64,000 bases of DNA from Colwellia echini (GTDB lineage: Bacteria > Pseudomonadota > Gammaproteobacteria > Enterobacterales > Alteromonadaceae): NCBI RefSeq assembly GCF_002843355.2, contig NZ_PJAI02000015.1, positions 41,539-105,538 of the forward strand, in the 5' to 3' direction. The notes below the pieces were generated by a model. The model worked only from the letters and a program-made list of their open reading frames with translations. It was not told the DNA's origin and ran no database searches. Shown in pieces: positions 17,662-26,656 of the stretch. Each line of letters starts with the position of its first letter. The stretch's first letter is position 1. The translations under genes and the position numbers were made by a program.

Positions 17662-19710
17662 ATGGCTATTAAGTGTTTAGCTATTAGTTCTTTTTTAAGT
17701 TTTGCTGTTAGCGGGTTTGTTGTAAATATTGCTAACGCTGAAGCCTCAGAACCTACTGAGTCCACTGTTCTCAAGAAAGAATTAACATCGAAAAAGTATA
17801 AAGCCAACGAAGTCATTGTTGTCACAGGCACTCGTACACCAAAACTATTATCTAACTCTCCTGTTAAAGTAGAAGTTATCGACCAAGAGCAAGTAGGCTT
17901 ACTAACTCAAGGTACTATTGCTCAAGCTCTTAATTTTATTCCCGGTGTTGTGGTTACTCGTAACGCTAAAGATGGTTACAACATTCAAATGCAAGGGTTT
18001 GACGGCGATAACGTACTTATATTATTAAATAGCCAACCATTAATTTCGCCAACAGGCGCCGCGGTTGACCTTGACCAAATTAGTGCGCAAGACATCAAAC
18101 AAATTGAAGTTATTCGTGGCGCGTCATCGGTAATGTGGGGCAGCTCTGCTATGGGCGGCGTTATTAATATCATCACTAACAAACCCGAGACTAATCAATT
18201 TAACATCGGCTATCAAATTGGTAGTTACACGCAAAATGCTATTGAAGATGATCCTTACGCACAGCAACTACGTTTAGGTGGAACACTGTATGCTGCGGGT
18301 TGGCGTTATCAACTTAGCGCATTAGCAAAACAATACCCTGGTTTTGATTATGATAACGACCATAGCTCAACCCCTGCAGGCGATTTAGACAAAACCTTCA
18401 TTAACTTTTCTACTTCAGGACAAATCAGCACAGTTGAAACATCAATTGCCTATCAATTCTTTGAAGAGAGTAAAAGTAAAAATACTGGACGAATTGCAGG
18501 GCAAAGTACCTTAGAAACTTATGTTTCGGAAGTAAAACAGCAACAACTTGACCTTGATTTCAGCAATGAGTTAACCAACCCACACACCAAAACACAGCGC
18601 CAATGGCAAATAAACAGCCGCATAATGCAACATGTAGAAGCCAGTGGTCGTAGCGGTAGTTTACGCGATGCTGACATTGGTTTATATGAACTAAATGGCA
18701 AGTACATTTGGTCAACTGACAGTTTAGAAGTTGTTTCTGGTGGCTTATTGCATCAAGACACATTAGAACAAACAAAGCGATCTGACGGTAGCAAAGAGGT
18801 TCCTGCTACCAGTAAAGAAAGTGCTGAAGCTTTTAGCCAACTGAACTGGATTAATAAAAACAGTCAATATTTATTAGGCTTACGCGTACAACAAGATTCT
18901 GATTTTGGGTTTTATTCGGCGTTGCGTGTTAGCGGTATGAATGACTTACTCAGCGATAAAAACAAACTAAAATGGCGTTACGGCATTGGTCAAGGTTACC
19001 GCGTACCAACACTAAAAGAGCGCTACTACCAATTTGATCACAGCTCCCTTGGTTACAAAGTTTACGGTAGCGACGATTTAACACCTGAAACTTCGGTAAC
19101 CGCCAATACATCACTTACCTTTGAGACCAGCTTTAAAGATAGCTTTATGGGTAGTTTTGACTTGAGTAGTGACCTTAATATTTATTACACCCAAGCAGAA
19201 GGGTTAATTGATACCGAAGTCGATCCAGAGCGATCTATTATCGAAGATTTAGATATCTCGGTTTATACCAATATCGACCAAGCTATTTTAAAAGGCTTCG
19301 ACTGGTCGATAGGCGCAACATACACACAATGGGTAAGCCAACTTAACTACAGTTATTTAAGTGCCAAAGACGATGAAGGTATACGCCTAGAAGGACGCCC
19401 TACTCACCAAATTAAAGCCAATATAGGTTACACGCCTAGTCGTTTTAACATCAACAGCATGCTGTATTTAGTGTACCAAAAGGGTGAAGCGATACCCGCT
19501 GAAAACTACGAAAATGGCACCTTAAATAATGGTTGGTTTACTGTCGATTTTAAAATTAGCCAACAACTAACTAAACATTTTTCATGGCGCTTAACCTTAG
19601 ACAACCTATTAAATCAACATCAAGACACTAGTGCTGTAAACAACCAATTATTTGATGCTAGACCTGTTAGCAGCCGTTTTGTATCACTTGGGATAACTTA
19701 CCAGCTCTAA
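17662..19710 (+). CDS. hmuR: TonB-dependent haem receptor, HmuR-like
   Basis: The 682-residue protein has a signal peptide (about 1-27, ending NIANA-E), a TonB box-like VIVVTGTRT, a plug with FIPGVVVTRNAKDGYNIQMQGF and RGASSVMWGSSAMGGVINI, and a barrel ending in SLGITYQL. AGGTG precedes the ATG. The haem assignment comes from the neighbours: an HmuY lipoprotein 75 bases downstream and then HmuU, HmuV and HmuS-like genes. Two Fur boxes upstream indicate iron control. The receptor alone would not show the ligand. Confidence 0.88.
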   Translation: MAIKCLAISSFLSFAVSGFVVNIANAEASEPTESTVLKKELTSKKYKANEVIVVTGTRTPKLLSNSPVKVEVIDQEQVGLLTQGTIAQALNFIPGVVVTRNAKDGYNIQMQGFDGDNVLILLNSQPLISPTGAAVDLDQISAQDIKQIEVIRGASSVMWGSSAMGGVINIITNKPETNQFNIGYQIGSYTQNAIEDDPYAQQLRLGGTLYAAGWRYQLSALAKQYPGFDYDNDHSSTPAGDLDKTFINFSTSGQISTVETSIAYQFFEESKSKNTGRIAGQSTLETYVSEVKQQQLDLDFSNELTNPHTKTQRQWQINSRIMQHVEASGRSGSLRDADIGLYELNGKYIWSTDSLEVVSGGLLHQDTLEQTKRSDGSKEVPATSKESAEAFSQLNWINKNSQYLLGLRVQQDSDFGFYSALRVSGMNDLLSDKNKLKWRYGIGQGYRVPTLKERYYQFDHSSLGYKVYGSDDLTPETSVTANTSLTFETSFKDSFMGSFDLSSDLNIYYTQAEGLIDTEVDPERSIIEDLDISVYTNIDQAILKGFDWSIGATYTQWVSQLNYSYLSAKDDEGIRLEGRPTHQIKANIGYTPSRFNINSMLYLVYQKGEAIPAENYENGTLNNGWFTVDFKISQQLTKHFSWRLTLDNLLNQHQDTSAVNNQLFDARPVSSRFVSLGITYQL

Positions 19711-19785
19711 TAACTGAGTAAAAAACATAACAAATATCGTACACCATAATTTTATAAACAACTTAAACATTTTAGGAAATTTAAC

Positions 19786-20922
19786 ATGAATAACAAATCA
19801 TTAGTTTTAACGTCACTCTTAGCTACATTAGCCCTAACCGCTTGTGATAGCGACACAATAGAAGAAATTGAAGCCGACATAAAAGATGAGCTTAATTTAA
19901 ATGACGACGAAACAACAGAAGCAACCATTTACGGCCCTTATTCAACAGGTTCAGTGTCAGAGCCAAGCTTTGTATATTTTGATTTAGAAACAATGAGCGA
20001 AGTAAGCTTAACAAAAGAGCAAGCTAAAACTGATACCCAATGGGATTTAGCTTTTAGTCGAAGTGATGTTTACTTAAATAACGCCGATAGTGAAATGCCT
20101 GTATCCGTTTACTTTACAGATAAAAACAGTGATTTTTTCGATGCTGATGGTAATGCCATTGCCGATAAATTCCTTAACGCTACACCAGAGAGTGAGCTAG
20201 AAGACTTTACAGCGGTAATGTTAAGTGACGTACCAACCGACAGTGAAATGTTCAAATCTGATGAAACCAAAAGTATTATCGCCGATTTTTATGCTTATAA
20301 CGTAACAACACATCAAGTATCCGCTGATCCTAGCCATGCTTACATTGTTAACTCTGACGATACTTTCTCTAAATTCAAAGCAAGCGCATTAACTACTTCT
20401 ACTTCAGGTTATGGCATTGCTGCAATTACCTTAACCTACAGCAACCAAACCAGTGCAGATACTGCTTTTGCGGCAACAGAAACCGATCTTGTAGTTGATG
20501 CTGCCGCTGCTTGTGCAGGTTTTGACGGTGTTTATGTTGATTTTGAATTAGGTCAAGTAGTTAGTGCGAGTGATGCATGGGACATAAGCTTACCGTGTAA
20601 TGAAGCTAAAACAGAAGCAAGCTTTGAAATTAACATTGCCGAAGATAGCACTGCGATGCAAGATTTTGACGATTCATTTCCTGAAATTGACCCCGCAGCT
20701 ATGCGTTATTACGACTTTGAAGAAAACCAATACACAGTACGTGCTTTTGACGAAACACCTTGGACTCAATACGGCTTAAACGGTGGTCATACACTTTGGT
20801 CTCAGTACGGTGTTTACATCATCAAAACAGCAACTGCTAGCTACAAACTTCAGCTAACAAGTTACTACAACGCTGAAAACGTTTCTGGCAACATTTCATT
20901 CAGAGCAGAAGCATTGAAGTAA
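19786..20922 (+). CDS. hmuY: HmuY family haem-binding lipoprotein
   Basis: The 378-residue protein has a lipoprotein signal peptide ending LALTAC-D, then an acidic stretch, then an HmuY-like fold beginning YGPYSTGSVSEPSFVYFDLE with the family-type TDTQWDLAFSRSDVYLN. The C-terminal part ends in a strand (ISFRAEALK). In Porphyromonas HmuY captures haem at the cell surface and hands it to HmuR. It is longer than the Porphyromonas protein. AGGA precedes the start. Two cysteines near residues 243 and 270 could form a disulfide. Confidence 0.85.
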   Translation: MNNKSLVLTSLLATLALTACDSDTIEEIEADIKDELNLNDDETTEATIYGPYSTGSVSEPSFVYFDLETMSEVSLTKEQAKTDTQWDLAFSRSDVYLNNADSEMPVSVYFTDKNSDFFDADGNAIADKFLNATPESELEDFTAVMLSDVPTDSEMFKSDETKSIIADFYAYNVTTHQVSADPSHAYIVNSDDTFSKFKASALTTSTSGYGIAAITLTYSNQTSADTAFAATETDLVVDAAAACAGFDGVYVDFELGQVVSASDAWDISLPCNEAKTEASFEINIAEDSTAMQDFDDSFPEIDPAAMRYYDFEENQYTVRAFDETPWTQYGLNGGHTLWSQYGVYIIKTATASYKLQLTSYYNAENVSGNISFRAEALK

Positions 20923-20947
20923 GTTGTATAACAACACCATACCTAAT

Positions 20948-20989
20948 TACCTTGATAACTGCTTTGCAAACTATGTAGTTATTAAGGTA
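20948..20989 (+). promoter_or_regulatory. Hairpin between hmuY and hmuU
   Basis: TACCTTGATAACT and AGTTATTAAGGTA form a 13-pair stem (one G-T) with a 16-base loop. No T run follows, so it may be an RNA stability or processing site rather than a terminator. It separates the outer-membrane genes from the inner-membrane genes of the locus. Confidence 0.45.
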
Positions 20990-21033
20990 GTGAAAAATGT
21001 AGTTAGTCATGGTTTTTATATTAAGTGATTACA

Positions 21034-21063
21034 CCATTTGAAGATGATTTATTATTTCAATTT
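21034..21063. repeat. Short repeat upstream of hmuU
   Basis: CATTTGAAGATGATTTATTA and TTTCAATTTT repeat the sequence at 17440-17472, 67 bases before the hmuU start. Confidence 0.5.
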
Positions 21064-21129
21064 TTATAATCACTAATATCGTAAAAACATCAATAATCGT
21101 CCTTATTTAGAAGAGCAACGAGAGCATCT

Positions 21130-21765
21130 ATGATTTATCAACTTGAACAGGCAATGTATCAATTGTCTGAACTATTTATGGCACCGGTACTTATTTTGAT
21201 TGCCGCATTGTTTATCTACTCCCTGTTTGCCACAGGTCAGTACATCATGCAAACCATTCAACGCAAACAAAACCAACAGCAATTCTATAATCTATTAAAT
21301 AGCGAACTTGGTGAAAACAAAGCGTTAAACCTAGTAGGCTACCCACTATCGCAACTTGCCAATAATCACCCAAGAGTAAGTAAAGACCAATTAGACGTTA
21401 ATGCGCTAACCCAACTTGAAGGTGTTCGTAATGTAAGTCGTTTAGCGCCAATGTTAGGTTTAATTGCCACCATGGTACCAATGGGCCCAGCACTTAAAGG
21501 TTTAGCCGACGGTAACATTCAAGGTATTAGTGAAAACCTCATCGTCGCTTTTTCTGCGGTAATTTTTGGTTTAGTTATCGCCTCAATTACCTTCTGGATA
21601 GCCTGTGTTAAAAAACGTTGGTTAGCCGAAGAGTTAGTCGCATTAACGCCATTATTACAAGAGTCAAAATTACAGGCTCTACAAATGATGAACTCATCTG
21701 AATCAACGAATACCAAAAACAAGGTAGAAGCGTCAATTCAAGGAGCGTCAAATGCGGCTGCTTGA
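21130..21765 (+). CDS. hmuU: MotA/TolQ/ExbB family proton channel, HmuU-like
   Basis: The 211-residue protein has membrane segments at about residues 18-40, 110-135 and 142-165. The ExbB/TolQ signature is in LEGVRNVSRLAPMLGLIATMVPMGPAL and the third segment. ExbB-like proteins turn proton flow into work on a partner. In Bacteroidetes hmu operons HmuU and HmuV are the ExbB-like and DUF2149 pair. The next gene overlaps the end by 14 bases, implying coupled translation. Confidence 0.88.
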   Translation: MIYQLEQAMYQLSELFMAPVLILIAALFIYSLFATGQYIMQTIQRKQNQQQFYNLLNSELGENKALNLVGYPLSQLANNHPRVSKDQLDVNALTQLEGVRNVSRLAPMLGLIATMVPMGPALKGLADGNIQGISENLIVAFSAVIFGLVIASITFWIACVKKRWLAEELVALTPLLQESKLQALQMMNSSESTNTKNKVEASIQGASNAAA

Positions 21766-22057
21766 TGAAGACGAAGGCATCAACCCTGCACTTTCTGTCG
21801 TTAACTTAGTTGATGTTTTTTTAGTATTGGTTGCCGCCTTATTAATTGCTATTGCCCAGAATCCAATGAACCCGTTTATGGCGGAAGATGTCACTGTGAT
21901 CAAAAACGCCGGCAAAGAAGACATGGAAATTATTGTTAAAAAAGGCAATAAAATCGAAAGCTTTAAAAGCGATGGTAAAACTGGCAGCGGTAGCGGTAAA
22001 AAAGCCGGAACCGCGTATGAAATGGCCGACGGCTCCATCATTTATGTAGCAGAGTAA
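21752..22057 (+). CDS. hmuV: DUF2149 protein, HmuV-like
   Basis: The 101-residue protein starts MRLLDEDEGINPALSVVNLV, then a single membrane helix (DVFLVLVAALLIAIAQ, about residues 21-37) followed by a small periplasmic domain with a Gly/Lys-rich stretch. This layout matches DUF2149 and resembles ExbD/TolR, whose conserved membrane Asp corresponds to the Asp before FLVLVAALL. AAGGAG precedes the ATG. It likely forms a proton-driven complex with HmuU. Confidence 0.88.
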   Translation: MRLLDEDEGINPALSVVNLVDVFLVLVAALLIAIAQNPMNPFMAEDVTVIKNAGKEDMEIIVKKGNKIESFKSDGKTGSGSGKKAGTAYEMADGSIIYVAE

Positions 22058-22214
22058 TAAACTTGCTAGTTGAGCTTTAGCTATACCCCGTAAACAAAGC
22101 TCAACTACTTTGATTTCAAGTTGTAATTTATTTCAAAAAAATAAAAAAACAGACGCTTAACTTGAAACTTACTTTACAAATTAACTTACCACTTACCTTA
22201 TAAATAAGTAACTT

Positions 22215-25200
22215 ATGAAATTTATAGATAATATATCAAACCTATTAACACTGGGCTTACGATCACTCGTTAAGCTCAGTGTTGTATTCAGTCTGATGTT
22301 TTCACTGATGCTAACCGCTAACGCGGCAACTGCAGATAACAGTGCTAATACAGCAACAACAGAGGCAACTGCAGCAGAAAATACCACCAAAGTATTATTT
22401 ATTAGCGGCAGACATTCAAACAAAGCCAAAGTAACATTACTAAAAAAAGCTGCAGATGCTAGCCAAACCGTTACTTGGGATATCAGTCAAAAGTCGTCAA
22501 AAGCTTTAACCGACAACCAAAAAACGGCAGAGCTATTTGCACAATACGACCTAGTGATTTTAGACTCGGTATCTGCAAACTCTGCAGTAAAAACCTATGA
22601 AAGCATAATGCCAAGCATTGCCATGTTAGCGGCAAGTGGCGCTAACACTAAGTTACTTGCTTTTCACTTGGCAGCTTCAGGCGGATTAAAAGACGTTACA
22701 GCCGAGCAATTAAACACGGTTTACACTTATTGGGACAATGCTGGACGCGCCAATTTAACCAACCTATTAGATTATGTTGCTAAAGACGTATTGGCGTTAA
22801 ATGATGCACAAACCGTTAAAGTAACAGCGCCAATTATCTTTCCAAGCCAAGGTATTTATCACCCAAATCAGCCTAACTTAATGAGCGACTCTTTAGCCAA
22901 TTATCAAGAGTGGATTGCACCAAAAGAAGGTCAATTGAAAATAGCCTTATTAATGCAACGCGCTTCAATTGAAACCGAACAAACGACCGTAGTAGACCAA
23001 ACTATTAGCCGCCTTGAAGCTAAAGGTGCTTATGTCGTGCCGTTCTTTTTTGAACTAAGCCCGCGCAGTGGCGATTACTCAAAATTATTACAACTAGACC
23101 CAAGCACAAATAAAACTGACGTAGATCTGATAATCAACTTCCGTAACATTCACTGGGCAAGTAAACGTAAAGCTGAATTTGAAAAATTTGGCGTACCTGT
23201 TGTACAAGCCTTAACTTATTATGATGGCGACCAAAAAGCATGGGAAGCAAGTGAAGCAGGTATAGCACCAGGCATGATGTCGTTTATGTTGGTATTACCT
23301 GAATCAGCAGGTGCAATTGACCCAACAATTGTTGCTGCAATGAATCAAACCACTCATCAAGTTGAAGTGATTGATTATCAATTAGATTTTCTTGTAGAAC
23401 GCGCAATTAACTACGCTAAGCTTTCGCAAATGCCAAATAGCGATAAAAAGCTAACAACTATGTTTTGGGGCGATCAAGACATGGGAGCATCATTTTTAAA
23501 TGTGCCTGAAAGTTTAGCCTCTATTAGTAACCGTTTAAACGATGAAGGCTACAGCATCGAAAAAGTAGACGCGCAATATTTTATTGACCGCGTAGACCCG
23601 ATTTTAAACCCTTTCTACCGTGACTTTGAATTAGAAGCTTTATTAGAAAATGATCTAGCAGAGTTATTACCAGTACCAGAATACAAGGCATGGTTAGCGA
23701 CAATTCCGCAAGCAACCGTTGACAGCATTAATGCACAATGGGGACAACCAGAAGATAACTTCATGGTAGTAAATCGCGATGGCGTACATTACTTTATTAT
23801 TCCGCGTATTAAAAACGGTAATATGCTGATTTTACGTCAACCGCCTCGTGGTGACAGTGCTGATAAAGAACAAAGCCTATATCACAACACTAAAATACCG
23901 ATGAACCATTATTATTTAGCAGCGTATTTTTATGCGCGCGAATATTGGAACAGCGATGCCTTTATCCATTTAGGTACGCACGGTACTCATGAATATTTAC
24001 CGGGTAAAGACCGTGGTTTATCTCGTTACGACGGTGCTAACTTATCAACTGGAACTTTACCGGTTATGTACCCTTACATCGTTGATGATGTAGGTGAAGC
24101 TATGCAGGCCAAACGTCGTGGTAATGCCGTAACTATTGGTCATATGACACCGCCATTTGCAGCAGCAGGCTTACAAGGTGTAACTGCCGATATGCATACC
24201 TTAGTAGACCAATATCGTCATATTGATACCGGTGGTGTAAAAGAAAAAACCAAACAGCAGATTATCGACTTTTGTATCAAAGAAAACTTATGCAAAGATT
24301 TAAACTACGAATTAGCACAAATTAATGAAGATTTTGATACCTTCTTAGAAGACTTACACAGCTATTTAGAAGAATTAGCGGCCTCTAACCAACCACTTGG
24401 TTTACACAGCTTTGGTGAATTGTCTGAGCAACGTTTAATTATTTCAACCGTAGGTCAAATGCTAGGCACTGAATTTTTAAGCGTTGCTTCTGAGTTTGAA
24501 AAAGATCATTACGAGATTGAAGACGAGCACGACCATCATCATAATGACGAACATAGTGATGAGCACAAAGGTGAACACAGTGATGAACATGCTGATGAGC
24601 ACAGTGATGAAAAACATGAGGAAGGTAAAGCCAAAACTCATGACGATATTTCTGATGGTTTAATGCATTTTGTAAAAGAAGATTTAGAACAAACAGCAGG
24701 TTACAAAACACTTCGTGACTATGTTATTAATGCTAATGACACTGACTTTAACGATCTTAATGACGAAATAAAACCTTTCATTTTACAAGCGCAAGAATAC
24801 TATAAAAATATTGTCAGCATCCAAGAGTTAGACAACTTAGTTGCGGGTTTAAATAACCAATATATTGCCCCTAAAAATGGTGGTGATCCAATTCGTAATC
24901 CAGCATCACTACCAACAGGTTTTAACTTAATTGGTTTTGATCCATCACGCTTACCAACCAAAGCCGCTTATGAGCAAGGTAAAGAATTAGCCACCGAAGT
25001 TATTGCAAACTACTACCAAAAACATGGTCAATACCCAGACAAATTAGCGTTCTCGTTATGGTCGGTAGAAGCCATGCGTCATTACGGCGTACTAGAAAGT
25101 CAGGCACTTTACGCTATGGGTATTAAACCTAAATGGAGCCCTGACGGACGCGTAATCGGTACCGAAATAATTCCTTACAGCGAACTTAAACGCCCGCGTG

Positions 25201-26471
25201 TTGATGTTGTATTATCTGCAACAGGTTTATACCGTGATGCATTTCCAAACGTGATGGCAATGCTTGCTAAAGCAATTAAAGAGCTGACTGAATTAAAAGA
25301 AGAAAGTAACCCACTTTGGCGCAATTACATTAGAGAAAATAGCGAAAAAGTTAAAGCGCAATTAGTTGCCGAAGGCGTAGAAGAAGACGAAGCAGAATAT
25401 TTATCAAGCATTCGTATTTTCTCAAATACTTTTGGTGATTATGGCTCAGGTGTTGATGGCCCAATCATGAACAGTGATACCTGGGAAACAGACAAAAAAA
25501 TTGCTGACAACTACCTAGCAACTATGGGTAAACATTTCGGTGCTGATACCTCTCGTTGGGGCGAAGAGGTTGATAACCTCTACGCTAAACAGTTATCAGG
25601 TACTGACGTTGCCTTATTCGCACGTTCATCAAACCTATACGGCATGATCACCTCAGACGACCCATTTGAATATTTTGGTTCATTAGCCTTAGCGGTTCGT
25701 AATATTGACGGCAAAAGTCCTGAAATGATGATCAGTAACTTACGTAATACCAAAAAGGTAAAAATGGAATTAGCCGCAGATATGCTTGCTAAAGAATTAC
25801 GTACTCGTAACTTCCACAAGCGTTGGATCAGCGAGATGCAAAAAGAAGGTTACAGCGGCGCGGTTACTATGTCGGGCAACCTAAACAACTTCTGGGGTTG
25901 GCAAGTAGTTGACCCTGACGTTGTACGTGACGACCAATGGGACGAGTTTGCTGACATTTACGTAAACGATAAGCTAGAGATGGGTCTTGATGAATGGTTT
26001 GAACAAGTAAACCCGAAAGCGCTCGCCAACATGATGGAACGTATGCTTGAAGCTGAGCGCAAAGACTACTGGGAAACTAGCGACGAACGTTTAAAGTCTA
26101 TTGTTGAGAAATACATTGAACTTGTTGAAAAATACGACCTTATTGTAATGAACGATGCAGTACGTGAACATGCCAATGAATTAGCCGCAGGTTTTGGTTT
26201 ACAACCACTGCAAAATGCTAAAACAATGCAAGACATGACAGCACAAAAAATCAAACAAAAAGAGTTAAATGCGCAGCAAGCACAAGCCAACGAAGCCGAG
26301 CAAGTTGAAGGACAAAAACTTGAAAAGCAAAACAAGCAAGATGACGTAGAGCCTGATAACTTTGTTTGGCAAGCTCTTGGCGCTATGTTGTTCATCATCC
26401 TTCTAGGTGGTTTTTACCAAAGGCGCAGCGGAAAACGTCCTATAAGTATAAGCTTAAACATAACGAAATAA
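22215..26471 (+). CDS. hmuS: Periplasmic CobN-like protein, HmuS-like
   Basis: The 1418-residue protein has a signal peptide (about 1-38, ending TANA-A) and a C-terminal membrane helix (about 1382-1400, ALGAMLFIILLGGFY) followed by basic residues, so the body is in the periplasm. The CobN chelatase motif HLGTHGTHEYLPGKDRG lies near residue 585, with WSVEAMRHYGVLESQ and FGDYGSGVDGPI further on. A histidine- and acid-rich insertion of about 35 residues (769-804) is made of repeats such as SDEHADEHSDE. CobN inserts cobalt into corrins; in hmu operons the family member HmuS is linked to releasing iron from haem. The absence of cobaltochelatase partners here supports HmuS. Confidence 0.88.
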   Translation: MKFIDNISNLLTLGLRSLVKLSVVFSLMFSLMLTANAATADNSANTATTEATAAENTTKVLFISGRHSNKAKVTLLKKAADASQTVTWDISQKSSKALTDNQKTAELFAQYDLVILDSVSANSAVKTYESIMPSIAMLAASGANTKLLAFHLAASGGLKDVTAEQLNTVYTYWDNAGRANLTNLLDYVAKDVLALNDAQTVKVTAPIIFPSQGIYHPNQPNLMSDSLANYQEWIAPKEGQLKIALLMQRASIETEQTTVVDQTISRLEAKGAYVVPFFFELSPRSGDYSKLLQLDPSTNKTDVDLIINFRNIHWASKRKAEFEKFGVPVVQALTYYDGDQKAWEASEAGIAPGMMSFMLVLPESAGAIDPTIVAAMNQTTHQVEVIDYQLDFLVERAINYAKLSQMPNSDKKLTTMFWGDQDMGASFLNVPESLASISNRLNDEGYSIEKVDAQYFIDRVDPILNPFYRDFELEALLENDLAELLPVPEYKAWLATIPQATVDSINAQWGQPEDNFMVVNRDGVHYFIIPRIKNGNMLILRQPPRGDSADKEQSLYHNTKIPMNHYYLAAYFYAREYWNSDAFIHLGTHGTHEYLPGKDRGLSRYDGANLSTGTLPVMYPYIVDDVGEAMQAKRRGNAVTIGHMTPPFAAAGLQGVTADMHTLVDQYRHIDTGGVKEKTKQQIIDFCIKENLCKDLNYELAQINEDFDTFLEDLHSYLEELAASNQPLGLHSFGELSEQRLIISTVGQMLGTEFLSVASEFEKDHYEIEDEHDHHHNDEHSDEHKGEHSDEHADEHSDEKHEEGKAKTHDDISDGLMHFVKEDLEQTAGYKTLRDYVINANDTDFNDLNDEIKPFILQAQEYYKNIVSIQELDNLVAGLNNQYIAPKNGGDPIRNPASLPTGFNLIGFDPSRLPTKAAYEQGKELATEVIANYYQKHGQYPDKLAFSLWSVEAMRHYGVLESQALYAMGIKPKWSPDGRVIGTEIIPYSELKRPRVDVVLSATGLYRDAFPNVMAMLAKAIKELTELKEESNPLWRNYIRENSEKVKAQLVAEGVEEDEAEYLSSIRIFSNTFGDYGSGVDGPIMNSDTWETDKKIADNYLATMGKHFGADTSRWGEEVDNLYAKQLSGTDVALFARSSNLYGMITSDDPFEYFGSLALAVRNIDGKSPEMMISNLRNTKKVKMELAADMLAKELRTRNFHKRWISEMQKEGYSGAVTMSGNLNNFWGWQVVDPDVVRDDQWDEFADIYVNDKLEMGLDEWFEQVNPKALANMMERMLEAERKDYWETSDERLKSIVEKYIELVEKYDLIVMNDAVREHANELAAGFGLQPLQNAKTMQDMTAQKIKQKELNAQQAQANEAEQVEGQKLEKQNKQDDVEPDNFVWQALGAMLFIILLGGFYQRRSGKRPISISLNITK
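24519..24626. repeat. His/Asp/Glu-coding repeat within hmuS
   Basis: Degenerate short repeats built on GATGARCAY units encode a run rich in His, Asp and Glu. The frame is kept throughout. The encoded segment resembles flexible metal-binding loops. Confidence 0.8.
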
Positions 26472-26509
26472 ATGTTCACTTAGCTTTTAACATTAGCGTT
26501 AAGTCACTT

Positions 26510-26559
26510 AATGGCGATAATTTACTGGTAATGTACCAGAAAAATTATCGCCATTTTTT
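26510..26559 (+). terminator. Intrinsic terminator after hmuS
   Basis: AATGGCGATAATTT (26510-26523) pairs with AAATTATCGCCATT (26542-26555); an inner CTGGTA-ATG-TACCAG hairpin extends it and a T run follows. It closes the haem locus. Confidence 0.92.
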
Positions 26560-26656
26560 CGTTACAATAAAATGATGCTTGCTGTAGTTTTGCTTTGTTT
26601 TATTTTAAAGCCTTCTGGTACACTGCTAACAACAACTGTAGCCAATCGGGATTCAA

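Noticed and set aside
24439..24711. A His-rich minus-strand frame opposite the hmuS repeat.
   Set aside because: It is the complement of the His/Asp/Glu codons of hmuS, with no start site of its own.
22215..26471. A cobaltochelatase CobN for cobalamin synthesis.
   Set aside because: The signal peptide, membrane anchor and hmu gene neighbours fit a haem-processing HmuS better.
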